From SIG710 sp045604985 (GTDB taxonomy: Bacteria > Bacillota > Clostridia > Oscillospirales > CAG-272), in contig JAZUPD010000045.1 in the NCBI GenBank assembly GCA_045604985.1, positions 1 through 59,671 of the forward strand: a DNA stretch of 59,671 bases, written 5' to 3'. Under the pieces are notes generated by a model. The model did not search any database, had not been told where the DNA came from, and saw nothing but the letters and a program-made list of their open reading frames with translations. Shown here piece by piece: positions 25,093 to 34,282 of the stretch (position 1 is its first letter; each line of letters starts with the position of its first letter). The translations under genes were made by a program, and so were the position numbers.

Positions 25093-25767
25093 TAGTTTTT
25101 TCAGATATTCTTTTATGTCATTTTTTATTCTGAAACTTTCTGTGGCTTTCGTAATCGTTTTGTTATGAACCCACCAAGAAAGCCTATTTTCTTCCAAGAA
25201 CGGTAAAACCTCATCAAAATTATATGCAAGTGCGGTCGCAAAATACCATGCCTGCATCATTTTTACATAGTATTCTTCGCTTTTAACAGCACAAACACGC
25301 TCAGCATATTCTTTTTTGAAGCTATCACCCAGAAAATGCCTCATAAGAAGCCCTATACCGAATCTTATCGTATAAGTATGCCCCGAAGAAATATATTGAT
25401 CTATTATCGGTAAAATCCGCTCCTTAAACTTGCTGAAAATTTTTGGATTCATTGAATCGCAAGTAGCCCAATTATCAACATACGGAAGAAAAGCATCAAG
25501 TGCCTTCACCGTGTCATCAAAATCACCTATCCTCTCAATAAGAAAAGCATGGAGATTGTTTTCTTCATAATATGCATGAGGAAGGTCGGAAAGGAATAAT
25601 TTTGCTTCTTGCTCTGTAAGATCTTTTGCATATTTTCGTAATATCGGTGTTCTTATTCCTATTATTTTTTCCTTTAAAACAGTAGGCATAAGTGCAGATT
25701 GAAAGTTTTTATAGCCCTCATCTGCAAGCGATAAAAGCTTGTTTTCGATATCATATATATTTCGCAT
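25081..25767 (-). CDS. AlkD-like DNA alkylation repair protein
   Basis: The 228-residue protein is all-helical with HEAT-like repeats and the AlkD-family pattern: GIRTPILRKYAKDL near residue 37, YEENNLHAFLIERI, a WATCDSMNP segment (Trp-Asp active-site environment), and WYFATALAYNF. AlkD glycosylases remove bulky or positively charged N3- and N7-alkyl bases without base flipping. Members of this clostridial subgroup are mostly uncharacterised, so the substrate is unknown. Confidence 0.85.
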   Translation of the reverse strand: MRNIYDIENKLLSLADEGYKNFQSALMPTVLKEKIIGIRTPILRKYAKDLTEQEAKLFLSDLPHAYYEENNLHAFLIERIGDFDDTVKALDAFLPYVDNWATCDSMNPKIFSKFKERILPIIDQYISSGHTYTIRFGIGLLMRHFLGDSFKKEYAERVCAVKSEEYYVKMMQAWYFATALAYNFDEVLPFLEENRLSWWVHNKTITKATESFRIKNDIKEYLKKLKKD

Positions 25768-25817
25768 TTTTCGCCCTATCTTTCCGAAGCTTATGATGAA
25801 TACTGTTAAGTGGATTT

Positions 25818-26921
25818 CTAATCATCCAACTCCGTTTTATATGATGACACATGGATCTCATTGATCTTCGATGCGAGCTCGCGTATAAAAACATTATCGG
25901 CCTTTGTACCGTTTTCAAGCTCAGTCATAATAACAAGCAAGTATGGGTGTTCATCATAAACTATTGCAATGTCGTGATACGCACTATAATCCCAACCGTA
26001 TTTATTTGCCGCAGCAGACGGCTTCACAGCAGATGGTATCATTATTCTATGGTTTGTACTGAACATCCATCTCTTCAACGCCTCGGAATATTTTCCGCCG
26101 CTCTCAAAATACTTATAGGTTTCAATTAGATAAGCGCCCATCTCTCTCGCATTTGCGCTAAAAAGCTTCTTTTGCGGATTTTCAACCCCAAGGCTCTCGG
26201 AAAAACTGTTAAATCCGTTTCTGCCAAAAACATTCCGAATCTCTGCAAAGGCAATATTGTCACTATATGTTATGGTGAGTTTCAAAAGATCATAATAAGT
26301 ATAAGCCGAGCCAAATTCGCTGTTCTGAATTATTCCCGATCCACTTTTGAATTTGTCTTCGGTATAAACGAAAACGTTGTCAACGTCAAATTTTGTGCCA
26401 TCAACATCACCTTCAGCCTCGGCCTTCTCAATTTCCATAAGCGTCCAAAGGACGTAAGGCTCTTTTATAACGCTTGCTGTATAGAACACATATTCGGAAT
26501 TATATTCCATTATGTCTCCGCTCTCAAAATTCATATAATAAAAGGCAACGGGAGGCATGAAGCTTTCTGCGGGAACGACCTCTCCCCCCGCTTCATCGGT
26601 TTCTGCCTCCTTTTGATAAAGCGGTGTTGATTGCTCTATCCATTCGCCCAGCTCTGAAGAAAGCTCTTTAAAATACAGCTGACGGCTCTCATCGTATGAA
26701 AGCTTCTCGGTTTCGGAAGAAGCAGTCGTTTCGGTTTCAGGCGGGAAAGTTTCTGTAACAAAATCTGTTATCATTTCGGTTTCGGTATCATCCGCATATG
26801 CGGAAACATCGTCATTACCTGACATAAACAGATAAATTCCGACAGAAAACGCCGCAATCACAATCATAATGAGTGCGAAAAAAAGTATTAAATTTGATTT
26901 TTGATATCTGCTTAACTTCAT
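25818..26921 (-). CDS. Membrane-anchored beta-lactamase-fold serine hydrolase
   Basis: The 367-residue protein has a transmembrane anchor (residues about 10-32), a Thr/Glu-rich linker, and a class A beta-lactamase/PBP-like domain. The SxxK motif is TASVIKEPYV, SDN is in TYSDNIAF, and the KTG triad is probably replaced by NKYG. Its place outside the membrane suggests action on peptidoglycan or a peptide; beta-lactam hydrolysis is not implied. It is 9 bases downstream of the fumarase gene. Confidence 0.75.
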   Translation of the reverse strand: MKLSRYQKSNLILFFALIMIVIAAFSVGIYLFMSGNDDVSAYADDTETEMITDFVTETFPPETETTASSETEKLSYDESRQLYFKELSSELGEWIEQSTPLYQKEAETDEAGGEVVPAESFMPPVAFYYMNFESGDIMEYNSEYVFYTASVIKEPYVLWTLMEIEKAEAEGDVDGTKFDVDNVFVYTEDKFKSGSGIIQNSEFGSAYTYYDLLKLTITYSDNIAFAEIRNVFGRNGFNSFSESLGVENPQKKLFSANAREMGAYLIETYKYFESGGKYSEALKRWMFSTNHRIMIPSAVKPSAAANKYGWDYSAYHDIAIVYDEHPYLLVIMTELENGTKADNVFIRELASKINEIHVSSYKTELDD

Positions 26922-26930
26922 TCTACTTAA

Positions 26931-27782
26931 TTATAAAATTCCGGTTGCGTGCCTGTGAACATGGCAGCAAACATTTACAGCCACAGGAAGCCCCGCAATA
27001 TGTGTGGGATATTTTTCTATCTTGACCGAAAGTGCCGTGGTGTCACCGCCAAAGCCCTGCGGACCGATATCAAGTTTATTTATTTCGTAAAGAATTTTTT
27101 CTTCAAGCTCCGCATATTTTTTGTCAGGATTTATGTCGTCAAGCTCTCTTATAAGAGCCATTTTGGCGAGTAACGCACACTTTTCAAATGTACCGCCTAT
27201 ACCGACACCGAGTGTAACGGGAGGACATGGGTTTGCACCCGCCTTTTTTACGGTGTCAATGACAAAATCAATAATATCCTGCTCTGTTGCAGATGGATTA
27301 AACATCTTCACAGCACTCATATTTTCGCTTCCGAAGCCCTTTGGCAACGCTGTTATCTCAACCTTGCTGCCGGGGACAATATCTATGTAAACAACTGCCG
27401 GCGTATTATTTTCGGTATTTTTTCTGTAAAAAATGGGGTCGTCGACAACCGACAAGCGAAGCTTACCTTCAACATATGCTCTTTCTACACCACGATTTAC
27501 CGACTCCATAAGGTCACCGCCTACAAAATGAACATCTTGTCCGATTTTTAGAAAAACAACAGCCATTCCCGTATCCTGACAAATTGGAATATCCAGTTCC
27601 CTCGCCGCCTCGATATTGTCCTCCATAATAGAAAGAACGCTTTTTGCAAGTTCGTTTCGCTCGGAGTATTTAGCGCATCTTATAGCACGGCAGGTACTCT
27701 CCGGCAAGAGCTGGTTTGCACTCACGAAAAGTTCAGCAATTTTATCTTCAATTTGTTTTACATCAATTTCTCTTATATTCAT
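26931..27782 (-). CDS. Class I fumarate hydratase, alpha-type subunit
   Basis: A 283-residue protein matching the N-terminal (iron-sulfur) part of class I fumarase and L-tartrate dehydratase alpha subunits: PICQDTGMAVVFLKIG with a cluster cysteine, GFGSENMSAVKMF, ANPCPPVTLGVGIGGT, and late GFGG. It would hydrate fumarate to malate with a beta subunit. The beta gene is not next to it, which is unusual. The ATG at 27782 with a GGGGGAAG site is preferred over a longer frame to 27818 that runs into the hairpin at 27808. Confidence 0.85.
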   Translation of the reverse strand: MNIREIDVKQIEDKIAELFVSANQLLPESTCRAIRCAKYSERNELAKSVLSIMEDNIEAARELDIPICQDTGMAVVFLKIGQDVHFVGGDLMESVNRGVERAYVEGKLRLSVVDDPIFYRKNTENNTPAVVYIDIVPGSKVEITALPKGFGSENMSAVKMFNPSATEQDIIDFVIDTVKKAGANPCPPVTLGVGIGGTFEKCALLAKMALIRELDDINPDKKYAELEEKILYEINKLDIGPQGFGGDTTALSVKIEKYPTHIAGLPVAVNVCCHVHRHATGIL

Positions 27783-27807
27783 TCTTCCCCCAAAAAGTAC
27801 AGACAAA

Positions 27808-27833
27808 CCGCCCGACAAAAATAGTGCGGGCGG
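27808..27833 (-). terminator. Hairpin between divIC and the fumarase gene
   Basis: CCGCCCG and CGGGCGG pair across a 12-base loop; on the reverse strand the stem is followed by TTTGTCTGTACTTTTT. It probably ends the yabP-yabQ-divIC transcript. Confidence 0.7.
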
Positions 27834-27844
27834 CCGAAATATAT

Positions 27845-28135
27845 TTAATCAAGACCGTTATAATAAACGACTTCGCTTGGCAAACAGAGATTTAGTTTTT
27901 CTTTGGCTATCCTTATAACATATTCATCATCAAATTCGCATCCAAGCTCATATTCGATACGCTCGATGCTTTCGGAATATTCATTTTTCTTATATTCAAG
28001 TTCCTCGATCTTATCTCGGTAATCATTGTACTTCATAAGATTATGAGCAGAAAGGACAACGGAAACAACTATGAACAAAACGATTGCAAGTCTGACGAAA
28101 ATATTAAGCTCTATGCGCTTTGAAGAACCGTTCAT
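27845..28135 (-). CDS. divIC: DivIC/FtsB-family septum protein
   Basis: A 96-residue bitopic membrane protein: a short cytoplasmic start, a transmembrane helix (about 14-32), then a coiled coil (YRDKIEELEYKKNEYSESIE) and a DDEYVIRIAKEKLN tail typical of the DivIC/FtsB septum initiator family. It acts with FtsL and DivIB in the divisome. It starts directly after yabQ, exactly the Bacillus order yabP-yabQ-divIC. Confidence 0.85.
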   Translation of the reverse strand: MNGSSKRIELNIFVRLAIVLFIVVSVVLSAHNLMKYNDYRDKIEELEYKKNEYSESIERIEYELGCEFDDEYVIRIAKEKLNLCLPSEVVYYNGLD

Positions 28136-28759
28136 TTAACCGTCCTGTCCTTTCATAAAATTTTCAAGAAAGCCATTTGAAGCTCGCCCCAAAAATGCCT
28201 TCATCTTGCGCTCGGCGGATCTTTGGCGAATTTTCACTAAAAATCGAGCAAAAGGAATGCCAAACAGCCTATTATATAGTTTAATAAGTATATTATACAT
28301 AATTTTGAACGGAAATGCAATAGCAAACAGAAAAATTTTTGTGATAATTTTCAAAAAAATGCAAATTATTTCCGCAGAAGCGATCACAAACCTTCCGAAA
28401 GTCATGTAATATGCAAAAAAACCTATGAAAACTGCCACGAGTGCCTGCAAACGAAATATTCCGTCATTTGTATAATAGATGAATACTGCGAATATCAATC
28501 CGCAAACAGTGAAAAAAAGTATGTCACCAAATATCACGGCAGCAAGAAGAAAACCATTTTTAAATTTCCCTTGTCTTTTTTCGAGCTTTCCAATTAGTGG
28601 ATACTCTTTTTCATAAAGATAAGCAGCACTTTTTCCACCATAGCTTACTCCGAGAAAAGTTCTTGAAATCCTGAATATATCGTATATAACCCCGAACGAA
28701 ATCCCGAGTAAAAACGCATAAAGAGTCATTGCTGCAAGCGTAGACATAGATTGAGCCAT
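28136..28759 (-). CDS. yabQ: Spore cortex protein YabQ
   Basis: A 207-residue protein with about five membrane segments. The start MSTLAAMTLYAFLLGISFGV and the following YDIFRISRTF match YabQ. YabQ is needed for spore cortex formation and lies in the outer forespore membrane in Bacillus. The gene overlaps the yabP stop by one base, and divIC follows with no gap. Confidence 0.9.
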   Translation of the reverse strand: MAQSMSTLAAMTLYAFLLGISFGVIYDIFRISRTFLGVSYGGKSAAYLYEKEYPLIGKLEKRQGKFKNGFLLAAVIFGDILFFTVCGLIFAVFIYYTNDGIFRLQALVAVFIGFFAYYMTFGRFVIASAEIICIFLKIITKIFLFAIAFPFKIMYNILIKLYNRLFGIPFARFLVKIRQRSAERKMKAFLGRASNGFLENFMKGQDG

Positions 28760-29031
28760 CAGTCGATCAATCTCCCGAAAAAGCCTTTTTGCGGCTTGGG
28801 CGAGGAAGTATTATAGTACACTCCGTTTATTTTTCCCGTAAGCCTTACTACTCCTTTGTCGGTATCAAGTGTCCCTACTCTCAGTTCCTCACCCTCGACG
28901 ATAAGCTCACCCATCACGCTTTCAAGGCATACGCTCTCATCATCAAAGCTCGTCACCGACTCTACTCCGCAAATTTCAATATATCCCCGAGATCTTATAA
29001 GAATATCATGCTGCTTTGCTTGCTCGTTCAT
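28759..29031 (-). CDS. yabP: Sporulation protein YabP
   Basis: A 90-residue protein with the YabP/YqfC pattern: RGYIEICGVESVTSFDDESV and LIVEGEELRVGTLD then VVRLTGKINGVYY. YabP belongs to the sporulation set regulated by SigE in Bacillus and partners YabQ. The GGAGG site precedes the ATG. A terminator separates it from the rqcP gene upstream. Confidence 0.9.
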   Translation of the reverse strand: MNEQAKQHDILIRSRGYIEICGVESVTSFDDESVCLESVMGELIVEGEELRVGTLDTDKGVVRLTGKINGVYYNTSSPKPQKGFFGRLID

Positions 29032-29053
29032 GTTTTTTCCTCCAAAAAAGAAG

Positions 29054-29076
29054 CTCCGCAGCCGGTGGATGCGGAG
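29054..29076 (-). terminator. Hairpin between rqcP and yabP
   Basis: CTCCGCA/TGCGGAG with a 9-base loop; on the reverse strand it is followed by TTCTTTTTT. It would separate constitutive rqcP expression from sporulation-controlled yabPQ. Confidence 0.75.
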
Positions 29077-29115
29077 GCTTATTATTATATATGCAAGTCG
29101 TCGTCGCTTTATTAC

Positions 29116-29358
29116 TTATTCGATTATCTCATAAAGCGAGGAGGCATCCGCCTTTACGGCATGTTCCTTAACATCAAGCACCTTGACACGAAGCGGCTTC
29201 TGTCCGAAGGATATTTCAATTATATCCCCAACCTTGACATCATAAGACGCCTTTGCTGTTTTTCCGTTTACGCTAACGTGATCAGTGTCGCAAGCATCGT
29301 TTGCGACGGTTCTTCTTTTTATTATTCTTGAAATCTTCAAAAATTTGTCCAGTCTCAT
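29116..29358 (-). CDS. rqcP: S4-domain RNA-binding protein RqcP (YabO)
   Basis: The 80-residue protein starts MRLDKFLKISRIIKRRTVA, the S4 RNA-binding fold, with VSVNGKTAKASYDVKVGD. RqcP works with RqcH on the 50S subunit to extend stalled chains with alanine tails. Its position between hup and yabP is standard for Firmicutes. With ssrA at 7182 the window holds two ribosome rescue components. Confidence 0.92.
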   Translation of the reverse strand: MRLDKFLKISRIIKRRTVANDACDTDHVSVNGKTAKASYDVKVGDIIEISFGQKPLRVKVLDVKEHAVKADASSLYEIIE

Positions 29359-29375
29359 TATTATCCTCCAAAAAT

Positions 29376-29410
29376 AAATTTGGCAGACTTAAAACAAGCC
29401 TGCCGAATTT
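29376..29410 (-). terminator. Hairpin after hup
   Basis: GGCAG/CTGCC flanked by AAATTT on both sides, with AAG/CTT pairing inside; the reverse strand continues with ATTTTT before rqcP. Confidence 0.6.
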
Positions 29411-29418
29411 ATTGGTAA

Positions 29419-29691
29419 TCAGTTTACGGAATCTTTAAGAGCCTTGCCGGCTGTGAAAGTAGGATGCTTGGAAGCAGGAATTGTGAGAGTCTCACCTGTT
29501 CTGGGGTTTCTACCCTGTCTTGCCCCTCTGCTCTTAACTTCGAATGTACCAAAGCCAATGATCTGAACCTTTTCGCCTGCTTTGAGAGCATCCGAAATCG
29601 CGGAAGTAACTGCGTTAACAGCCTTCTCTGCTTCGGTTTTCTTGATGCTTGCTGCAGCTGCAACTGCATCTACGAGCTGTGTCTTGTTCAT
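29419..29691 (-). CDS. hup: HU-family DNA-binding protein
   Basis: The 90-residue protein (ATG at 29691) is a typical HU: MNKTQLVDAVA, GEKVQIIGFGTFEVK, RQGRNPRTGE, and a KALKDSVN end. It is a nucleoid protein that bends DNA as a homodimer. A TTG four codons earlier (29703) lies too near the AAAGGA site, so the ATG is preferred. Confidence 0.95.
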   Translation of the reverse strand: MNKTQLVDAVAAAASIKKTEAEKAVNAVTSAISDALKAGEKVQIIGFGTFEVKSRGARQGRNPRTGETLTIPASKHPTFTAGKALKDSVN

Positions 29692-29820
29692 AGTTTTGTC
29701 CAATCCTTTCGAATTTTAATATTTTTTAACAACAATCGGCATTTTTTGCCGTCGCGTTCATTAACATTTTATATTATATCATCATTTTATACTAATTTCA
29801 AGGGGTTTTTCAAATATTTT

Positions 29821-30642
29821 TTAATAAATTTTATAATTATTTAGTTTTTTTGCTTCCCAAAGCTCATCAAGCTCTTTTTGTGACATTTTTTCGACATTTT
29901 TATTATTTTTGTTTGCTTCTTTTTCAATGATCTCGAACCTATCGACAAATTTTTTTGTGGCTTTATTTAGCGCAAGCTCCCCATCAATACCGCATTTTCT
30001 CGCAAAATTGGCAACCGAGAACAAAAGATCGCCGATTTCTTCTTCAAGTTTTTCTTTGTCGCCCGTGTCCAAAACCTCTTCAATCTCTTCCTTTTCCTCG
30101 ACTACCTTCAAAAATGCAGACTTTGCATCAGGAAAATCGAAGCATGACGCTCTTTTGCCCACCTTTGCCGCCTTCATAAGTGCGGGGAGCGATGGAGGAA
30201 CACTGCGGAGTCTGGATGTTATGGTTTCTCTCTGTTTCTCTTCATTTTTTATAATATCCCAATTTGAAAGCACCTTTTCACTGGTCTCTGCAACCACGTC
30301 TCCGAAAATATGGGGATGGCGGTGAATAAGCTTCCTACAGATCTCTGTAAGAACATCCGTCATACAAAACGTTCCCTGCTCATCCTCTATCCTAGTATGA
30401 AACACCACCTGTAAGAGAAGATCTCCCAGCTCCTCTCGAAGAAGATGGGGATCTTTTATGTCTATTGCCTCGATGACCTCATATGTTTCTTCAATAAGGT
30501 CTTTCCTTATACTCTCATGGGTCTGCTCTATGTCCCAAGGACAACCGCCCTCGCTTCTGAGGAGTTCCATTATCAGACAAAGATCGTCAAAATTATATTT
30601 TTTCTTTTCATTTAAAGATGAAATTTTTTCACTTCTGTTCAT
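29821..30642 (-). CDS. mazG: MazG nucleoside triphosphate pyrophosphohydrolase
   Basis: A 273-residue tandem MazG protein: LRSEGGCPWDIEQTHESI, EETYEVIEAID (ExxE metal site), LREELGDLLLQVVFH, and a second EEIGDLLFSVANFARK unit. It hydrolyses (d)NTPs to monophosphates to clean the nucleotide pool. Lying between the spoVB-like gene and hup it keeps the Bacillus neighbourhood spoVB-mazG-rqcP. Confidence 0.93.
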   Translation of the reverse strand: MNRSEKISSLNEKKKYNFDDLCLIMELLRSEGGCPWDIEQTHESIRKDLIEETYEVIEAIDIKDPHLLREELGDLLLQVVFHTRIEDEQGTFCMTDVLTEICRKLIHRHPHIFGDVVAETSEKVLSNWDIIKNEEKQRETITSRLRSVPPSLPALMKAAKVGKRASCFDFPDAKSAFLKVVEEKEEIEEVLDTGDKEKLEEEIGDLLFSVANFARKCGIDGELALNKATKKFVDRFEIIEKEANKNNKNVEKMSQKELDELWEAKKLNNYKIY

Positions 30643-30654
30643 TTGAGTGTCCTT

Positions 30655-32307
30655 TCAGATAAGCTTTAATTTATGAAGCAGAGAATAAACCCTCTCCCCC
30701 TTTGGAAGCATTTTTATATCATCTTCCTCAACGGCTCTGAATACCATTGCGGCTAAAACATAAAGAAAAGCAGCTATAGCAATCGAAGCAATGGTGTAAA
30801 GCCTTGAAGGTCCAAAATTTTTAATGATAATTATATAAAATCCAAATGATATCCCGATAGAAAGCACGGACGCAGCAAGAGGTCTGTAAAGCAGTTTTGT
30901 TATTCCGTCAAATTTTGAAGCATATCTTTTGATAAAATAGAAATTGAGTGACATTACAGCCGCATTACAAAGGAAAGTGCTGATAGGCGCACCGTATATG
31001 TTTATTCCTTCAATACCTATGAGTAAATAATCAAAGACGATCTTTACGAGTGCTCCCACAGCCATTGAGATTATAGGCTTTCTTTCTTGCTTATATGCCT
31101 GAAGAATGGCATTTGTAACCGTCATAAGGCAAGCAAATATAACAGAAATTCCAAGAATCGAAAGCAATGGGTATGCTATCTCGATCGCCTCGTTTTGACC
31201 TGAAAAAATCAGCTCAAGTATTGGCTTTGAAAAAAGACATATTCCAACAGAACATGGCATTGCAAAAATTGAACAGATTCGCAGCGACGATGAGAGAACC
31301 ATCGACTCCTTTTCTTTGTTTTTTGCCTCGATCGCCGCAGTAAGCATTGGAACGAGCGAAAGTGCTATTCCCGTGATTATTGCAGGCGGAAGATTAAATA
31401 TGGGGACCGCAAGGGTACTATATACACCGTAAAATGAGTTTGCAACATTACTTGCATAGCCTATATGCTGAAGCCTGTTTGAGATCATAGCAGTATCAAC
31501 AAGACGCGCTATGCCCATAACAGACGAGCTAATAGTTATTGGAATTGCTATTCTAACAAGATTTCCAATGATAGCGGAGCTTCTATCCGGCAAAAGCCTT
31601 CTGTCCTCAGTATAAAGCACCTGTTTTCTGCTCATCTTATAAATAAATTTCGTAAGAATAAGATATAGCATCGAAACGGCAACGCCGATCGTAAGACCAA
31701 GAACGGCAAATGCTGCTACCATAGGCAGAGAAAAACCGTTTTTCTTCGCCCAAACAGCAAGAAGAAGTCCAATGAGTAGCTTTCCCAGAGCCTCAATTAC
31801 CTGTGACACCGCAGTTGGAGTCATTATCTGATGCCCTTGAAAGTATCCTCTAAGCGCACTTGATATGCATATAAGGAACAAGGTCGGTGCTATAGCGATG
31901 ATACAATACGAAGCATTTTCGATGCCTATGCGGTTTGAAAACCATTCGGATCCGAGCATCATTGCGAGCATTCCCACTGTGCCGATTATAAAGAAAATCA
32001 AAACGGCGATTCTATATATCCGCTTTATATTTTTAACATTTCCTCGCACTCGGTTCTCGGAAATGAGTATTGAAAGCGCAACGGGAAGCCCTGCAGTTGA
32101 CACCATATAGAACATAGTATAGATATCATAGGCGGCATTGAAGAAAGCCATTCCCTCTGCACCCAGATATGAAAGCATCGGTATCTTATAGAGCAGACCT
32201 ATGACCTTTACTATGGCTGTTGAGAGAGTCATCACAGCAACTCCCGACAAAAACAGCTTTTTAGAATTTGAATTTGTGTTAGTGTTAAAAGACTTTTCTT
32301 CGGTCAT
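30655..32307 (-). CDS. SpoVB/MurJ-family polysaccharide flippase
   Basis: The 550-residue protein has about 14 transmembrane helices and the MATE-like MOP superfamily pattern (SGVAVMTLSTAIVKVIGLLY, YKIPMLSYLGAEG, FNAAYDIY, GLPVALSILISE). Members flip lipid-linked cell-wall precursors; SpoVB acts in spore cortex synthesis. Its neighbour mazG favours SpoVB, though a vegetative MurJ-like role is possible. Confidence 0.87.
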   Translation of the reverse strand: MTEEKSFNTNTNSNSKKLFLSGVAVMTLSTAIVKVIGLLYKIPMLSYLGAEGMAFFNAAYDIYTMFYMVSTAGLPVALSILISENRVRGNVKNIKRIYRIAVLIFFIIGTVGMLAMMLGSEWFSNRIGIENASYCIIAIAPTLFLICISSALRGYFQGHQIMTPTAVSQVIEALGKLLIGLLLAVWAKKNGFSLPMVAAFAVLGLTIGVAVSMLYLILTKFIYKMSRKQVLYTEDRRLLPDRSSAIIGNLVRIAIPITISSSVMGIARLVDTAMISNRLQHIGYASNVANSFYGVYSTLAVPIFNLPPAIITGIALSLVPMLTAAIEAKNKEKESMVLSSSLRICSIFAMPCSVGICLFSKPILELIFSGQNEAIEIAYPLLSILGISVIFACLMTVTNAILQAYKQERKPIISMAVGALVKIVFDYLLIGIEGINIYGAPISTFLCNAAVMSLNFYFIKRYASKFDGITKLLYRPLAASVLSIGISFGFYIIIIKNFGPSRLYTIASIAIAAFLYVLAAMVFRAVEEDDIKMLPKGERVYSLLHKLKLI

Positions 32308-32331
32308 TATGACCTCCGTGATATAAAAATT

Positions 32332-33819
32332 TTACTCGGCAAAAAACTCCTCAGCAGCCTTTGTTATCTCTTCGTTATTATCCTCACGCAGATATTCAAA
32401 GGGATATTTGGGACTGAACAGGCGTTTTATGCGCGTTGTTCCCTCTCCCGCCGTCTTGTATTCAACAAGTTTCGTAACTGCACCCGCACCTGCTGCAAGA
32501 ATGGTATGGACCTCTTCCATCATGTAGATATTATAAAGCCCTTCCGCACCCGGCCTAGCAAAGCCTACATTTTCAAGATTTCCAACAGTATTCTTTTGGC
32601 GGTACATATAATATGGCTTATATCCCGCTTGCATAGCCCTAAGCTGTGAATAGTCAACGCATTTAACTGCATCGCCCCCCTGCCTCGAAAAGATAGACGG
32701 ACCTTGATTCATCAAGTCTGCGGATTTTTTAACGCAGAAGGTATGTACTGTTATATTATCCGGAGAAAGATCGACTATCCTATCAAAAGATGCAGAAAAC
32801 GTCTTAAATGTGTCCCCGGGAAGTCCGGCGATAAGATCGGTATTGATATATTTTATGCCGGATTTTCTCGCAATATCATAAGCTCTGTAAAATTCATCGA
32901 CAGTATGGTTTCTGCCGACACCCGAAAGAACGTTGTCACAAAGAGTCTGCGGGTTGACGCTAATTCTTGTAACACCGTATTTTGCCGCCACAGCAAGCTT
33001 CTCATAAGAAATCGTATCAGGTCTTCCAGCTTCGAGAGTAAATTCCTCCAGCGAAAAAACATCAAAACATTCCGAAATTTTTGAAAGAAGTATTTCGAGC
33101 TGATAAGCATCGAGAATCGTTGGTGTTCCGCCGCCTATATATATAGTTTTTACCTTCAGACCAAATTTTCTTGCCCGCTCTGCCGTTGCCTCAATATCTT
33201 TGCAAAGCCTTATGAGATATTCAGGAATAAGAGAAAGCAATTTTTTTGATGTATAAGACACAAAAGAACAATATGCACATCGCGTTGGACAAAAAGGAAT
33301 TGAAATATAGACACTACAATCCTTTTTATGGGGATTTCCAATTATTTCTCGCTCAGCAAGAGCAACATCTGTTGCAAGTGCAGCTTTTTTGACGGTAACG
33401 AAATAATCATTACGAAGCATCTTACGCACCTTTGTCTTACTGTTACCTTCAAGAAGCCTCTCCATCGCCACCTTTGAGGGGCGAACACCGATCAACATTC
33501 CCCATGAAGGCTTATATGAAAGCAACTCCTCGCCAATTGTGAGCATTGCTGCTCCGATAGCCAGCTTTATTGCTCTGTCCTCACTTATTCCGTCTGATAT
33601 CTCCCTTTCCTTTCTTGCGTTTCCTTCTTTTCCCATTGCGAAAAGCGTACATTCTGCTTCGATTACGTTTTCCGTCTTTTTTACGGAAACCGAGAGAGAA
33701 AGTCCGTCATTCTCAGCACTTTTATTTTCTGAAAATTTAACTCCGGGGAAATATATCATACACAGCATCTGCACATAATATCTGTTTATCGGTACATCGC
33801 CCGAAAGAATGAGCTTCAT
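32332..33819 (-). CDS. hemZ: Radical SAM coproporphyrinogen dehydrogenase-like HemZ
   Basis: The 495-residue protein has a HemZ-specific N-terminal region, then the radical SAM motif SIPFCPTRCAYCSF, IYIGGGTPT, and a GLPGD element. It belongs to the HemN/HemZ group, oxygen-independent decarboxylation of coproporphyrinogen or related anaerobic chemistry. No other heme gene is near, so the substrate is not certain. It lies four bases downstream of dtd. Confidence 0.88.
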   Translation of the reverse strand: MKLILSGDVPINRYYVQMLCMIYFPGVKFSENKSAENDGLSLSVSVKKTENVIEAECTLFAMGKEGNARKEREISDGISEDRAIKLAIGAAMLTIGEELLSYKPSWGMLIGVRPSKVAMERLLEGNSKTKVRKMLRNDYFVTVKKAALATDVALAEREIIGNPHKKDCSVYISIPFCPTRCAYCSFVSYTSKKLLSLIPEYLIRLCKDIEATAERARKFGLKVKTIYIGGGTPTILDAYQLEILLSKISECFDVFSLEEFTLEAGRPDTISYEKLAVAAKYGVTRISVNPQTLCDNVLSGVGRNHTVDEFYRAYDIARKSGIKYINTDLIAGLPGDTFKTFSASFDRIVDLSPDNITVHTFCVKKSADLMNQGPSIFSRQGGDAVKCVDYSQLRAMQAGYKPYYMYRQKNTVGNLENVGFARPGAEGLYNIYMMEEVHTILAAGAGAVTKLVEYKTAGEGTTRIKRLFSPKYPFEYLREDNNEEITKAAEEFFAE

Positions 33820-33823
33820 TTTT

Positions 33824-34282
33824 TCACCTACTCTTTATAAGGTCCTCAGAATCCATAACAATGGTAACGGGACCGTCGTTAATAATTGTAACCTCCATAT
33901 CTGCTCCGAAAACGCCGTTTCCCACATGAGAAAGCGACGCACGAAGAAGCGATGAAAAATATTCGTATAGCATCTTTGCCTTCTCGGGTTTTTCGGATGC
34001 AAGATAATCCGGGCGGTTACCGCTCTTATAATTTGCAAGAAGTGTAAACTGTGAAACAACAAGTGCCTCGCCACCTATATCAGTAATGCTCTTGTTCATT
34101 TTTCCGTTTTCATCCTCAAAAATGCGAAGCTTCAGAATTTTTGCGGCAAGCGCATCGGCATGGTCTTCCGTGTCGCCTGCAGCAACTCCCAAAAGGATCA
34201 TAAGCCCTTCTCCGCAATTTCCAACAAGCTCACCGCCAACTCTTACTTCGCTTTTTTTGACTCTTTGAAGTACAGCTTTCAT
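33824..34282 (-). CDS. dtd: D-aminoacyl-tRNA deacylase
   Basis: A 152-residue protein starting MKAVLQRVKKSEVRVGGE with SQFTLLANYKSGNRPDY and the Gly/Pro motif INDGPVTI. Dtd removes D-amino acids (and glycine) from mischarged tRNA. The order rel-dtd is standard in Firmicutes; the gene starts one base after the rel stop. Confidence 0.95.
   Translation of the reverse strand: MKAVLQRVKKSEVRVGGELVGNCGEGLMILLGVAAGDTEDHADALAAKILKLRIFEDENGKMNKSITDIGGEALVVSQFTLLANYKSGNRPDYLASEKPEKAKMLYEYFSSLLRASLSHVGNGVFGADMEVTIINDGPVTIVMDSEDLIKSR

Noticed and set aside
25818..26921. Antibiotic-resistance beta-lactamase
   Set aside because: The KTG motif is altered and the protein is membrane-anchored; only the fold is supported.
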